This document shows, in pieces, positions 22,137-34,369 of a stretch of 64,000 nt of DNA; the first letter of the stretch is position 1, and the number at the start of each line of letters is the position of its first letter. Origin of the DNA: Dryococelus australis (lineage: Eukaryota > Arthropoda > Insecta > Phasmatodea > Phasmatidae); contig CM056999.1 of the NCBI GenBank assembly GCA_029891345.1, positions 29,237,418 to 29,301,417 on the forward strand, in the 5' to 3' direction. A program made the position numbers and the translations under genes. The notes beneath the pieces were generated by a model. The model had not been told where the DNA came from. It did not search any database and worked only from the letters and a program-made list of their open reading frames with translations.

Positions 22137-24317
22137 TAAATAGAATATGCTGGATGTGTCTACAGGAGAGGAAAAATATTTGTGTATCGATGGGGCAATG
22201 AAATGGAATATTTAAAGGAAGCTATAAATTTAATCTACCACCTTTAGATATTACTTTAACAAATATGTTGTATGCATCTCAGATATTAAATGATATTGAC
22301 TTGCAATAGTTAGGGAAGGGAATCCTTTGACATCTCGGATGGGAATCTGTGCTATCTAACCACTCTCACGAAAGTTTCCTGTGTTTTAGGATATTTTGTG
22401 TATATTTAAAGAGAATATTCTCTTCCACTCACATCGGTAATGTTTTAGATGTGTGTTAACGCAACTGATAAACGATCGAGAGTTTGTATGATGAAATGAG
22501 TAATATTCCTGTTTTATTTTTTAGGTAGACAGTAGTGTTTTTGTTCCTGCTCCACCATAAACTTATCCAGGAGGTTTCCTGTGTAACGATATAGATATGG
22601 AATGTTTTGGAGCAAAAAAGTTATAATAATATTGTCTTAATTACTTTAATAATTAAATAATTCGCAATGACTCGATGTGTATTTGGAATGTTTGCGATTC
22701 TCCTTGTACAAAATTCAGGGCAAAATGAATGCGAGAAGGGTATATATGATCAGCTCACAATTTGATAATGTTTGTCTAAGCAAATAGGTATATGATGTGT
22801 GATTTATATTCTACCCTAACCCTCTGCTAGATGGGAGTTGGTTAACGATGAAGAGGAAACTTGTTGTGGTGTGTAGTATGTAGACTTTCGCTTGGAGTGA
22901 TTGGGAAACAATTGGGGGAAAATAAATCAATCTGAATGATTTGAATGGGATTCGAACTCACTTGCCTTCCATATATGGGTTTAAATATGATACTGCCTTT
23001 GCATATTAATTGACTAAAACATTGTTTCTTTCTTGTATATAAGACGTATATAAATATTTTTTAAAAAAGAGTTTTGCATGAATATTTTTTAAGCTCGCAT
23101 TATAAGGCTTATGGTTTGTTTAATTATCCAGGGATGGTTTTTTTTATATGATATCTCTTTCCTTGTGTGTTACTAAGTTCACGATAAGTATAAATGGTTG
23201 GTGTGTTTAGGTAAACTGGTCTGGTAGCAAGCAATTAAAGTTTACTTCATTCTGTTTGTGTCCGTGTGATAAATGTAATGAATGGTAAAAGCTATTTTTT
23301 AAATGAAAAGCATATATCCTCTACTGTTTTTGCTAGTCGACATAACGATTGAGGTAGTAGATACTCTAACATAATCTGCAATGTTATAATCTGGGTATCG
23401 TTCTTCAGAAGAAATGTTACGTTAAACAATGAGTTCGGAGCGAAAGAAATGGGACAATGTCTCAATAACCATTTTCACTCATACATCATTGTTGGAAATG
23501 TTAGTGTTTGAGAGTGGTGGTGATGGCAAAGTATAAATTTGTGAATATTTCTGTATTCTTATATAATGTTTTAAGGATGTAGTAATTATGATTGAGGAGC
23601 GTTTTTTTATTCTTTACACAAAGGTTTCACCAATTGCGTATATGATTTGTCTGTTTTTCCACAAAAATTTCTTGTGAGGGAATGATGTTTACAGATTGAG
23701 GTGATGTTATCAGGGGGAGGGATCTGGATTTTTGGGCACAGAAAACATTTTATACAGCAGCAGATTAATAGCATGTGTCCCGGTATATTTTCCCGATTAG
23801 TGAGTTGAAACATTACAAAATAGTTATAAGGTTAATAAAGCTTAAAGAAAATTGGTTGGCTACAGGGTTGGCATGTGTGGGGAAATTATAGTAAGAATGA
23901 ATATTTACTTTTTACCCCAGAAATGTTGGTTCACATGTTAACGTGAATTGTAATGTAGTGTTTTAACATTATTATGTAGTAATTTAGGAAATAAATTAAA
24001 TTTTGAAACATAATTCTTATATTGATATACGTATGAATGTGATATCGTTAATGTAAGTATATGCGAAGCGAGTGGTGAATGAGATAGCTATGTCCTCTGT
24101 TCGCATGAGTTGTTGTCAAAATGATCTGTGCCAGTCATTCGCCTGTTGAGTTGTTTGCATGTTGTTGTGTCTGGTGTGCATGATCTAACTATGTTTTGTT
24201 GTATTGCGATAGCTTGGTATATATGTTCTGTAGCGAACGGTAAAGTTGGTACTTGCAAGGATTGTATGGATACCTTCGTGGGCTGCTGTGTTAGGCAGTT
24301 GTGATCTACTCGGGTGG

Positions 24318-24835
24318 TGCGGAACATATGTATTTTCATCGGCACGCATCCCCTAGTGGCAATGTTGGAACCAGTCTTAACCTCCCCTGCCCTTTGCCAT
24401 CATCTCCTTTGCAATTCAGTTGGTCTTGCTCGAGTTTACCTTTCGAGAGATGAAGACAAGGTGTTGGAAAAAAAGGGTGGTGTGGGCAAACGTTTGCTGT
24501 CTGATAACCTGCGGTCACTTGTTAGAAGAGAACTCATGGCGACGAAAGATACTGAGTGATTGAAATAAGATTTGGGAGAGGTGTGTCGTTAGACTGATCT
24601 GTAGTGTGTTTGATCATTACAACACTGCGGGCGTACAAGTTAAACATAAAAACCAAAACTTTGGTAAGATGGAAGTGAACAATTGTTCAGCTAGGATGTG
24701 TATTTAAGGGTAAAATTAATCTTGGTGTATGTTCATAATGTAAACATTACTTATGTGTATTTATTTCCTATTGCATGAATTAAAATGTGATAATTATTGA
24801 TGGGAGATGAAACAAGGACTAAATTTTTCATGTCT
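24318..24835. other. Segment private to the right arm of the giant inverted repeat
   Basis: Similarity to the left arm stops near 24318 and resumes near 24835, while the left arm passes directly from the GGCGGTGTC block to the CCTCATCAAATATG block near 11920. About 520 bases were therefore inserted on the right or deleted on the left. An 82-codon frame at 24314 to 24559 ends in a charged DEDKVLEKKGG and LVRRELMATKDTE segment; I do not recognise it. No target repeat or inverted ends were found. Confidence 0.5.
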
Positions 24836-25512
24836 ATGTCCTTAAACCAGAGCCTAATCAAATGTGATTCTCGAGCTGATGTGTAGTTAATTTCTACTCA
24901 ATATACAAATACAAAATGCATGTGATTATTCCATATGCGAATATTCTGGATAATTTATTTGTTATGCGAATAACAATTCTAACTACGTATCCTTGATGAA
25001 ATATGAAGCAAGGAGTATCTTATCAAGCCTAAATCCCTTATCCTGCAGTCTCGTCAATTCTGTTTCACCTCAATATGCAAATGCATTCTAGTAATAGCAA
25101 TATTAAGTTTTCTTGATACCATCGTTCGAAGTGAAGCCATTCGGTTTGAAACTTAAATTAGTAATTGTTTTTAAAATAAAATTATGCTATATAATTTAAT
25201 ACCTTTAATATGCATATTAAACCATCATATTTTCTCTAGAGTAAGCCATGTTGTGAATTCCGATATTTTTGAGCATGATTACACAATATTTAACGAAAAT
25301 ATAAAAAAAATTGAAATCACTGTTTGTAGAATCTTTGTGTAACTGATAAAAAAGCAAGTTTAAAAAGAACAATGTCAGGTAATGTAGGCAGAGGTTTTTT
25401 AACGCAAATTTATTTTTTGGTAGAGATATGTCTGTGTGTTCTCCCGACAAACCAGTTTGGCCAGTGGATAGAAAGGGAAGGGGAGAGAATGAGAGAGATT
25501 GAATGATTCCTC

Positions 25513-25697
25513 GTGCGTCCGTGGAGACCCTTTGTCTGCCTTCCCCTGGCCAGTAGCTCGAATTCAGACCCGTCAGGATTTGAATCGACTTGCTCGGTTT
25601 GCCGGCGGCATGCGGCTTACGAGAAATGCAATTTTTCGGCATGGGTTAAATATAAGGATATATGCAAATCTCAGGTCAGCGTCGAGTGTACAATCCT
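25513..25697. mobile_element. Short insert private to the right arm, SINE candidate
   Basis: The left arm reads straight through at the equivalent point near 11360, where GATTTCCTAGC corresponds to GATTCCT plus CCTAGC split here by about 180 bases. The inserted part is GC-rich and has GATTTGAATCGAC, a weak B-box look-alike. A short CCT target repeat is possible. Confidence 0.4.
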
Positions 25698-26439
25698 AGC
25701 AAATGGTTGTGTAATTTGTCTCTCGGCACATCTAAAAAAGTAATTACGCGAGTGCATATTGTACAATTAAATAAGTCATTTCGCATAATAAGTAAATGTG
25801 GTAGGTGTAGAATTAAATAATCTAACTTAATGATCTAATTATTTATTACAAGTATTCACTCGGTCACTTGCGAAATCTTCCATGTTCTCGTAGCACTCGG
25901 AGTGTTGTTGTAGATCTAACACCATGCTGTTATAATAATTGATTAATATAGTTTATGTTAATTTCAGTTATTAATAACGTGAAGCGATATATACAGGTTG
26001 CCTCACACTGAGTATGTAGCTCCGAACTCGACTGCTTCCAAATGTACACCGATCATTTTTAAAATAATTTTCTCCCTTCGAATATTGAATATGCTCCAAT
26101 ATGGCGGATATGGGGGTGTTGGTTATATAGGTTCATGTATTTAAACATAGGTCAGTCCAGTTTTGGCTGTTGTGAGAGGCGATGTGTAATTAGACTTTGT
26201 ATTTATGCTATGTACTATCTCTGCATATGTAATAATGCAAGTGCGCAATTAAATATTCAATGTGCATAGTAAGTAATTACCCAATTAAATAATATAATTA
26301 AATAATTAATTACATTATTAAATATTCATTGCCCAAATACATTCATATGCAAGTGCATTTCCCCCTCCCAACTTCTCGCTCTATAACCTCCTCACTTGTC
26401 ATCCAGCTGCTCACGAGATAACGTCTGTAATTACTCTCA

Positions 26440-26600
26440 TTATGTAATTGCTAATTGCACAATTACACAATCCCTCTGTACGGGAATCGAACACAATACC
26501 ATCCACTGCCAGTGGTCGTCAAAGCTATCCACTTTCGCAGCCAGCCAGACCATGACGACCATCAAAACAGGTTCTGTCATCTTCCGCAGTCCTACAGGGA
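26440..26600 (-). mobile_element. tRNA-like SINE piece, right arm copy
   Basis: Partner of the piece at 10465 to 10610: GGGAATCGAACAC near 26480 is the reversed B box and the CCACTGCCAGTGG block follows. It is shared by both arms and therefore older than the inversion. Confidence 0.4.
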
Positions 26601-26879
26601 TGTGGGGAGGATAATGGGGTTGGCATATCCCTTCAGACTTCAACTCCACGGGGGTGGGGTGGAAAAACGGAATGGAAGGAAAGTAGGTCACGGGGTGTGG
26701 GTGTGTGGGCAGGGGTACACATCAGACTGCTCCGGTACACATCCAGGGGGGAGGAAGGGGTACCTGCATGTGCAAGATGCACCCGCCGCCTTTTTGAATA
26801 AATGATGTCCCAGTAGTGACACGCTGACTCTACTACAGTAAGCTCAGACAGACGAATCAGCTCTCTCTCTCTGTACACG

Positions 26880-27860
26880 CTTTACTTGAAACAAGAGTTG
26901 ATCGTTAGATCGGTATTATGATGACTTCACATTACACGAAACTTGCAACAAACTACACTTTCACGTGTACATCAAACATTTTTTTCGTTTGGTATACTAC
27001 GTCCTTTATGTAATGAATAAAATCGCCTGGAATAAGTGTTGCTTCTCTTCAGTTTGAAAACTCTGAACATTCAAGTTATACAGGCATATGTGTGTTTTAA
27101 CATTGATGTGGCTAGAACACATTGCGAAATTATGGCGTTCTTTGATACAAACTTTGAATACAACTAGGAGATTGCCTCAACATCTTGAACAAAATGTTTC
27201 TGGGAGATGTAAACGTATTTTTGTGCAAATGGGAATAATCCATATGTAATAAACATTATACTGCTTAAAAGATAAAATTGCTTTTCTTTGGGTAGGCCTA
27301 CTAAAAACTGAAACTTAGTGGTAAAAATTGAGCATTTCATGCAAGTATTTTTATATCTCTGAGTAACATAATCAATTAACTATGGCAATGTAAATTTCCG
27401 TAAATAGGTATTTACGAATAGAACAATTAATCATTGTCTATTTTAATAACTTTTTTCCTTATTTCCGGTAGAACATTAGACCTATGTAAGCGGTAGATTA
27501 ATTACACATCTGAGCAGACGACATAACGAAAATGAAAACAAAGCCACGAAAAGCAAAGATAACATAAAATCACTTCTGTTTTAATTGTCCAGCGAGATTA
27601 CACGGTGCTAATCAAACTACGTTACAAATTTGTTAGAGGAAGTATACGTACATCTCAAAGCATGTGTTTACTAATAACCTGTGTTGTAACCTCATATCCA
27701 ATCCTTGTCGTGTTTGCTAGTTGCGTTTGCAGAAAAGCAGTTCAGTGTTGGGACACGGAGACTGGTTGTGCGCAGCCAGCGAGAACGATCTATGTGGTCT
27801 ATGGCCCTTTTATGAAACCGGGTGGCTGAGGTGTGAGACCAGAGAGAGTGACAACGAGGA
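26880..27860. other. Intergenic stretch, nothing recognised
   Basis: AT-rich DNA immediately outside the right arm. No gene, RNA or repeat ends seen. Confidence 0.45.
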
Positions 27861-27865
27861 TCATT

Positions 27866-28436
27866 TGTAAGTTGGACTCACAATAGTCCGTCTGTCCGTC
27901 CTCCAGTCAGCCGTCTGTCCGTCCTCCAGTCAGCCGTCTGTCCGTCCTCCAGTCAGCCGTCTGTCCGTCCTCCAGTCATCTGTCTGTCGTTTTCGTACAT
28001 CAGTTCAACAGCAATACGTCGTCCGTTAATCCTTATTTATGGCAAAATTACAGTGTGACATCTTAATGTCGCGATATCTCCTTCGTTGGAGATATACATA
28101 TAAATACATTTTTTAAGACAGAAACGAGTTGAAAAAATAATTTTCTTATGTAATAATATATACTAGCGTTTTTTTACAATTACATTTTTTGAATTTGCGA
28201 GTAAAGATAAATAAACACAGATTCACCGTCTTGCATTTTATTTCAAAAAGCGTATTTCCCGTCTAAGAGATGTCATCAGAAGGCGGTGGTTCATCCGTCC
28301 GTCCGTCGAAAGTTAAAGTTTGGTAAATATTTGACGGATAAACGGATAGAAAGAAAGTTGGCCTCCAATTGGTTGAAGATGACGTGACCGCCGGACGGAC
28401 GGACATCTGACTGACGGATGTGAGTCCAGCCTTACA
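27866..28436. mobile_element. Foldback-like element with GTCCGTCC repeats
   Basis: The left end reads GTAAGTTGGACTCACA and the right end, reversed, GTAAGGCTGGACTCACA, each followed inward by CCGTC/TGTCCGTCC tracts. The left side carries four tandem copies of a 23-base unit (CCGTCTGTCCGTCCTCCAGT plus CAG) at 27888 to 27984; the right side has the reversed GGACGGACGGACATC at 28394. The GGCTGGACTCAC type of end suggests a hAT-like non-autonomous element; no clear 8-base target repeat is seen. Confidence 0.55.
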
Positions 28437-28783
28437 TAATGAAGCTTGTGATTGGTGTCGGGTTGTTGAAAGCACTACTGGGGCGTGTGCAGGTAATGCC
28501 GGAGACGCATGCTGTGCCACGGTCTGCGGGCTGAGCTCATGCGTGTCGAACAACCTCCGTACACACCGAGAGTCTGACAAACTGTTCTGATCACTCGTGA
28601 GGAGTGAGTAACGCTCCAGGCTTACACAGCCATTCATTCCCCTCCACACTTCCGGCTCCACGGAGAGTTATATACTTCCGCCGCTAACATAAGCGAACAG
28701 TGTCACGTGAGCTTCACAATGTCCCGCCTGCCTGCATCGTTTTTCTCCTTTATTAGCTGCGAAGCGCGAGAGCTATGGGGATA

Positions 28784-29060
28784 CAGTTTATTCACGGTTT
28801 CTTGCAACTTTTCTGAAGCCCTGTTAAAGCTCTACACTCAGGATATTCCTCCGCCTCAAACAAATAAAGCTTAAATAAAGGTCGGACTACAATAGACATA
28901 TACCTCACACTTTCACAGTTATAGCGATGAGCATACACAAAATACAACACAAGCACAGTGGCCTAACTTATCATTAGTTTGTTTATGTTGCTATATTTGT
29001 ACCAAAGAAATTCACTTCTCTATAGTTGGTAGTGGTTTTTTGTCAAAAATAAATCTTTTC
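28784..29060 (+). mobile_element. Dispersed repeat family R, copy 1
   Basis: Starts after a TA with CAGTTTATTCACGG, then CAACTTTTCTGAAGCCCTG and GGATATTCCTCCGCCT. The same order appears reversed at 34366 to 34150 and forward at 60615 to 61000. The start also resembles that of the element at 15133, so the families are probably related. Confidence 0.6.
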
Positions 29061-29069
29061 TAGTGATTT

Positions 29070-30870
29070 GAGACGTTTTTAAATTTATAAATAATTCCAT
29101 TTCAATTTTTACTATCAACGTTACCTAAACACGTTAAAAAAAACTTCCGTGGTTGCGATTATCCAGAAATAAACAAAAGAAAATATCTGCCCGTGGAATG
29201 AAGTCAAAATACACACTTTCTTGATTCGTAAATAAGTTTCTCATTTGATAACGTAGTATAAGTGTCGGAGCTTCTGATTGGCCGAATATTGACGCAAAAC
29301 CATAGTAACAAGGAAAGTTAAACCAGGTTTAACTCGCCTTGTTACTATAACTATACTTAGGTAATTGCTTATCACTGTAACACTTCAATCAACTGTATAA
29401 TAATTGTCCTATGTCTATAACTTCATTTAAATTCCAAACTGTAATGATATTTACAATATGTTTATCGTAGGTTCGATGCAAAATATGTGTAATTATTTAG
29501 TTTGACGTTGTGTTGTATGTAAATTTAATGATATTATCTGTGGTTTCTATCCATGCAAATTTATTTACGTAACTAGCACAACTTTTATTTCTAAAAAGAA
29601 TCAGGCCACACCAGCCAGGCTATCATAATTTATTGATCTTCAAACAATAGTGTTTAGAACAAAACTTATTAATTCTAAAAAGGAATCATCTAGCGACCAG
29701 CACGGGAAGAATGATAGTCACGAATATTAATAGTAATTAATAGTCTCCATTGATAAAACATTGATACTTTTGACGGAAGTAAAGATTCTAAAATACACTT
29801 TGTGAATTGCGACGTAACCGCACTGGAAGAAGAATTATTTTGACGAAAATGAAGAAGGTCAAGAAAGGTTGATCCGGTAGAGGAGGGCCCCGGAGGAGCG
29901 ACTGCGAACTAGGAACAACGCGGCTTCCAGCACCTGGAGAGCCTATCAGCGAGGAGAGGTCTTCCAGCTTCGACTCCGGTCCGACGTCCACTTGACGGGG
30001 TTCCAGCCAGCAGAGGACGAGCTTCTGGAGGTCCACCAGGTAATCTGCTGCCAAGGAGGATCCTGAGAACTGTCTGCATTCCACACCCGAGATAGATGGC
30101 TTCACGACTTCGGCGGATCTACAGTGATTCACCGCTATCTACAGCTAAGTCGCATCTTTGTCCAGGCAATCTAAAGTTATTTCAGACACCACTCTTTATA
30201 GCATAAGTTATTGGCAATCATATAATAGCCGATTCGCAGACCGTTTTAAACCATGATTTAAATTTAAATTATTATAAAACTTTACTATTAACGATTATTC
30301 AATATTATGAAAATTTTAAGTTTCGCTCGATGGAGATATTAATGTGTGCATGATTCATGTTAGATGCACTTAATTGCACTAAAGTAAAAGTAACTTATTT
30401 GTTCCTTTTTTTTTGTCTTCTATATTTAATAACGCTCTAGTTATCAATTGAAGTAGTTGTTCTTTTGTTAATATAAACATAAATGCGTTTATATTATTAA
30501 CTTCAGAGTTAATATAAGCCTAGATAAGTGCATTGATCTCGTGGCAGCTATTTTTTTTTAAGAATGTTAGCCAAGGAATAACTTTAACCAATCATACCCA
30601 AGGTTCTTCATATGTAATTGTTTTTTTTTTTTATCTTTACTCTACAAATGTATAAGTCTAAGAGCTCATGTAACGTGCGTTACAGAAAATTTGGTTAGCC
30701 CAGACGTAGATCTGATAAAACGTTGCGTGCTGGAGGAAACCTCTTATAATAACACGTACGCGTCTTTCATCACTATGCGTGACTGTAGCCACTATAACTG
30801 AAATCAAGTATTTTAACTCTTATGTATAACACTATATAGTGTTAGTGGTGTACTTATAGTAATTGTAGCT
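29070..30870. other. Intergenic stretch, nothing firmly recognised
   Basis: Contains the hairpin at 29303 and a GC-richer tract at 29860 to 30120 with a 114-codon minus frame that has no family resemblance. The remainder is AT-rich. Confidence 0.45.
29303..29347. repeat. 45-base near-perfect hairpin
   Basis: TAGTAACAAGG pairs with CCTTGTTACTA and GTTAAACC pairs with GGTTTAA: 20 of 22 positions pair around a one-base centre. It is not part of a longer inverted repeat that I can see. Confidence 0.85.
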
Positions 30871-30874
30871 CGGC

Positions 30875-31130
30875 CTTTAGTCTAGAAGATTACACCAAAG
30901 GAACCATGTACCGCATTCTTGCGCATTCAGTTTAATGATATTTTGCATAAGAACAATTTATTACTAAGCACAACCAACACACCTATTTTCTCTCTGCTTT
31001 TATTCATATTTATTGTAAATAATATATTAAAATTTGTAGACAAAATATGAGCAAAAGTCCATTTTAACCAAAAATAAGAAACTTTGCTAACATAATTATA
31101 CATGTCTTGTGATACAAGATATATTCAAGA
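30875..31130 (+). mobile_element. Dispersed repeat family R, copy 2 (internal part)
   Basis: AGATTACACCAAAGG, GCGCATTCAGTTTAATGATA and TTTTCTCTCTGCTTTTATTC match the parts of copies at 34.2 and 60.8 kb that lie inward from the ends. The terminal block is missing here. Confidence 0.6.
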
Positions 31131-31210
31131 AACAAACTAACATACCATAAATTTAGTGTTTTTTTTAAGTTTGATATAGTGTGTAGAACCCTCGAGCATA
31201 TTGGCTTATA

Positions 31211-31317
31211 TTGGAGCACCAGGACTCAGAGCTGGCGTGTAGTGGAGCACCAGGACTCTGAGTTGGCATGTAGTGGAGAACCAGGACTCTGAGCTGGCGT
31301 GTAGTGGAGCACCAGGC
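31211..31317. repeat. 31-base minisatellite, about 3.4 copies
   Basis: Unit TGGAGCACCAGGACTCTGAG followed by CTGGCGTGTAG, repeated head to tail with a few substitutions. Confidence 0.92.
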
Positions 31318-31896
31318 TCCTGTCGTAGTTAGGCTCGTGTCCGGGTAGTAGCTAAGTTTCAAGATACCGCAGTCTGGGAAAGTCGTTTGTACTATATTGC
31401 AATATTTACAGCATGCGTGTTATAGTCCATTCACTGTTTCTTCCGATGTTTTGAAAGAAACTTTTGTAATATTACTCTAGGAGTAATATGTTAACCTGTT
31501 TTTTAAATAACTTGTATAACACAAGTATATAAAACTGATTAACTTAAAGGTTTTATATTTGTGGATAAATTATACTGAACTATAATATAGTATATAACTA
31601 GTTATATATATTACGTATTAAAAACGAATTAAAAGTAGTGAGAGCGGAGATGTTTTGATGATGGCTAATAAGAAATAGTTCACAGTTAAAATATTATTTA
31701 ACCAAATTTTTTCTTAAGATATCTGTAAATTAAGCGTTGCTTATTTAAATATTTATATATTTAGTTAGCCCCGATGGAAAAATATTTCATTGTTACAATT
31801 TAAAATAACAGCGCAAAATATGGCGCATAGACCCTAGCGACATGGTGTTTGTTTTTTTCGACCGAGGAAGAAACAGTCGGCGGAGCGGAGCTTGTC

Positions 31897-31970
31897 GCTC
31901 TCTCTCTCTCTCCATCTCGCTCTCTCTCCCCCCCTTTCTCTCTCTCTCTCTCTCTATCTCTCTCTCCCTC
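31897..31970. repeat. Imperfect CT microsatellite
   Basis: Pyrimidine tract of CT units broken by short C and T runs. Open frames across it on both strands are low-complexity artefacts. Confidence 0.9.
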
Positions 31971-31974
31971 GGAA

Positions 31975-34145
31975 AGTTTCGCATCGCTAGTAGTAGCAGG
32001 AAATTATACATGTTTTCAATAATAGCATATTTCATACTTATTTTGCAAAATAATGATTTTGGAATTGTAATTTAAAACTGAAAATATATTTTAATGTTTG
32101 AATACTTACTTTAATATATTTAGATGTTATGGTGGGAGAGTTACAAATCTGAAGTCGGCAGAAGTGGCGGGTGATGAGATGACGTGGCGTGTGTGTTGCT
32201 GTTGTGCAACCAAGCGTTACTTTTTGTTTCTCCGAAAAATAATTCAAATTACCACATCAAGTTTGTACACGTAGTGTTTTTTTTAACCTACCTAGGCAAG
32301 TTATGATGTGTTAAATCTGTGTTTCCACGGCAGGAATATAAAGTAAGATGCGTCGTGATCGCTGTGTGTAAAAGGGTGTGGCTGCGTCATAGCCATTAAG
32401 CTGGTACAGTGTATATGTGATAGCAAATACTGGATGCGCGAAATTTATACGTTTTAACCGAGAATTTTTTTATCGCAAAGTTAATTATTTTTAAGCCAAG
32501 TCTATTTATCACAACTTTGTACCTTTGCCGTGGGTGTTTGAAAGACTCTTGTGTAACGTACTTATTACTTACAAAACATAAGCACCACGAATGGCGTATA
32601 TTAATTTACTGTCTTTTTTGTTGGACTGGTTGCTTCTTCGTTTTAATAAATAATAAACTAAGGCCGTCCTTTTAATGAAATACCCCAACACACGTCAATA
32701 ACAAGAGGTTAAATATTACCGCCACAGTTATAACATGATTAAACACAGTTGCGGCAAAATATTTATGTGTATTATGTGTAATTTGTTCTATATCGTGTGT
32801 AACAAATATGTTAAGATGTAGGCAAAATAATAATTGTAAGAACTATTGTCAATGAAAACATTTTTAAAAAGTCATAACGCTGATCTAAATAATGTTATAG
32901 ACCTAAATTGTGAATATTCGTACGAAATAATTTTTTTAAATATGACAGAATTGTTTGAGCAGCTGTAAACAGTAAACAGCGCATTTGACAGTTATATAAG
33001 TAGAAGTCACATGGCAGTGTTTATGTTTACGTGTGGCGGAATGATACCTGATCAGTAAACAAAAGTGCATATTTAGCAAGGAAACCGTGCTAGGAAACAT
33101 GCTAGGAAACCGTGAGTGGACTATAATTTGAAAGTACCATTCCCTCCTCGTCTGGAGTATGATGTCTATTTTTGTAGGTAAACAGACAGACGACAAGGAT
33201 ACTAGTTTCGCCAAACAACCAGGATCTCAAACACACCATGTAGCGGAGTTCAAGCGCCGGGCAGGTTGTACCCTTAACTGCATTACCATTATTTTTACAA
33301 AATAACGCTTCCAATACTAAATGTTGGTAAAAAATAAAACAAGTAAACGAAGTGCCATAGTATTGTAAGACCGCTGGTCACCTATAAATTAATGATTTTA
33401 TATTATGTTTGAAATACCGCCCGACTTGTCAATACGTAACGTGATAATATAGCAAGTGTGACAGAAATGGAGTATATTAGTTCATAAATAAAACTATGCC
33501 CTATCAAATAAATATGGAAAATTCTAAACTTAATCTAGGAATTCCTTTTAATTTTCAAGAAGATGTTATATTAGAAATATTTATCAATTTTGAATTATTT
33601 GACTGTATTTTCCGGGTTCTATCGCCTGTTCCCTAAAACTGAAAAAAAAATTTGATTTTGAATTAATTTTAGTTATATTGTGGAGAAGTGCCATTTGAGC
33701 GAGGATCCACTCTTTTTGTCTACTCACATTAAAAACATTATTGCCTGTACTTGTAAAGCAGTGAACTGACGTGAGATCTTTCAGTCGAACTATGGGAACT
33801 TACTGCGTTGACTTTTATCCTTTATTTTTTAGCAAGTAATATAGACACATTATGAGCTACATTTCTATACTGATTGAAGTTTGTCACCGAATATTTCATG
33901 ACATACACGGTAAGCACTTTTCAATGTTTATTACTATCAAAATAAAGTAATGCGCGTCAGAAATGAAAAGGGAAATATGAACTATATCCTATTCGCGATT
34001 TCTTCACACTTTTTGAATAAACCTTTAAAAAATAATTTAATGCATGAATTTTTTAATTGTTTCCCACATATTCCACGTATCACAAACGTATTATACTTAT
34101 GTTTGCATTAAAGTACCTTATTGTTTGTCAAATTGAACTTGTACT
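31975..34145. other. Intergenic stretch, nothing recognised
   Basis: AT-rich DNA without recognisable gene or repeat ends. Confidence 0.45.
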
Positions 34146-34149
34146 TATC

Positions 34150-34366
34150 TATAAATTGTAGTATTTCATGAATTGAAACAGTGAGGCAACAGTTGTGTTG
34201 ACGATGCCTAGTAAGAAATATTTATTTCTTAGCCAAAATACCATTAAACTGAATGCGCATGAATGCAGCACATTATCCATTTGGTGTAATTTTCTAAACT
34301 CGGTTAAGCTTTGTTTGCATCCCTGAAGAGCTTCAAAAAAGTTGGAAGTAACCATCAACGGACTGT
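34150..34366 (-). mobile_element. Dispersed repeat family R, copy 3 (reverse)
   Basis: Reading leftward from 34366: CAGTCCGTTGATGG, TTACTTCCAACTTTTTTGAA, then GCGCATTCAGTTTAATGGTA. A TA follows at 34367 to 34368. With copy 1 at 28784 it forms an inverted pair 5.6 kb apart, each with a TA outside. Confidence 0.6.
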
Positions 34367-34369
34367 AGT

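Larger units (their letters stand above)
18400..26830 (-). repeat. Giant inverted repeat, right arm
   Basis: Reverse-complement partner of the left arm. It is about 1.3 kb longer, mostly through a solo LTR (21231 to 21884), a 237-base TA element (21900 to 22136), and private inserts near 24.3 to 24.8 and 25.5 to 25.7 kb. The plus strand is G- and T-rich and C-poor, the mirror of the left arm. The outer edge lies near 26830, where similarity to the left arm fades after the GTAGAG block. No target duplication flanking the pair was found. Confidence 0.93.

Noticed and set aside
26380-26810. Long frames on both strands near the outer right arm
   Set aside because: The equivalent left-arm sequence does not keep either frame open, so they are chance.
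29788-30132. 114-codon minus-strand frame
   Set aside because: Lies in a GC-richer tract where long frames arise easily; no domain or family resemblance.
30660-30760. Possible LTR end followed by a primer-binding site (GTTACAG then TTTGGTTAGCCC)
   Set aside because: No matching second LTR, target repeat or coding interior could be found.
31793-32075. Frames of R/E or S/L repeats
   Set aside because: Translation of an imperfect CT tract.
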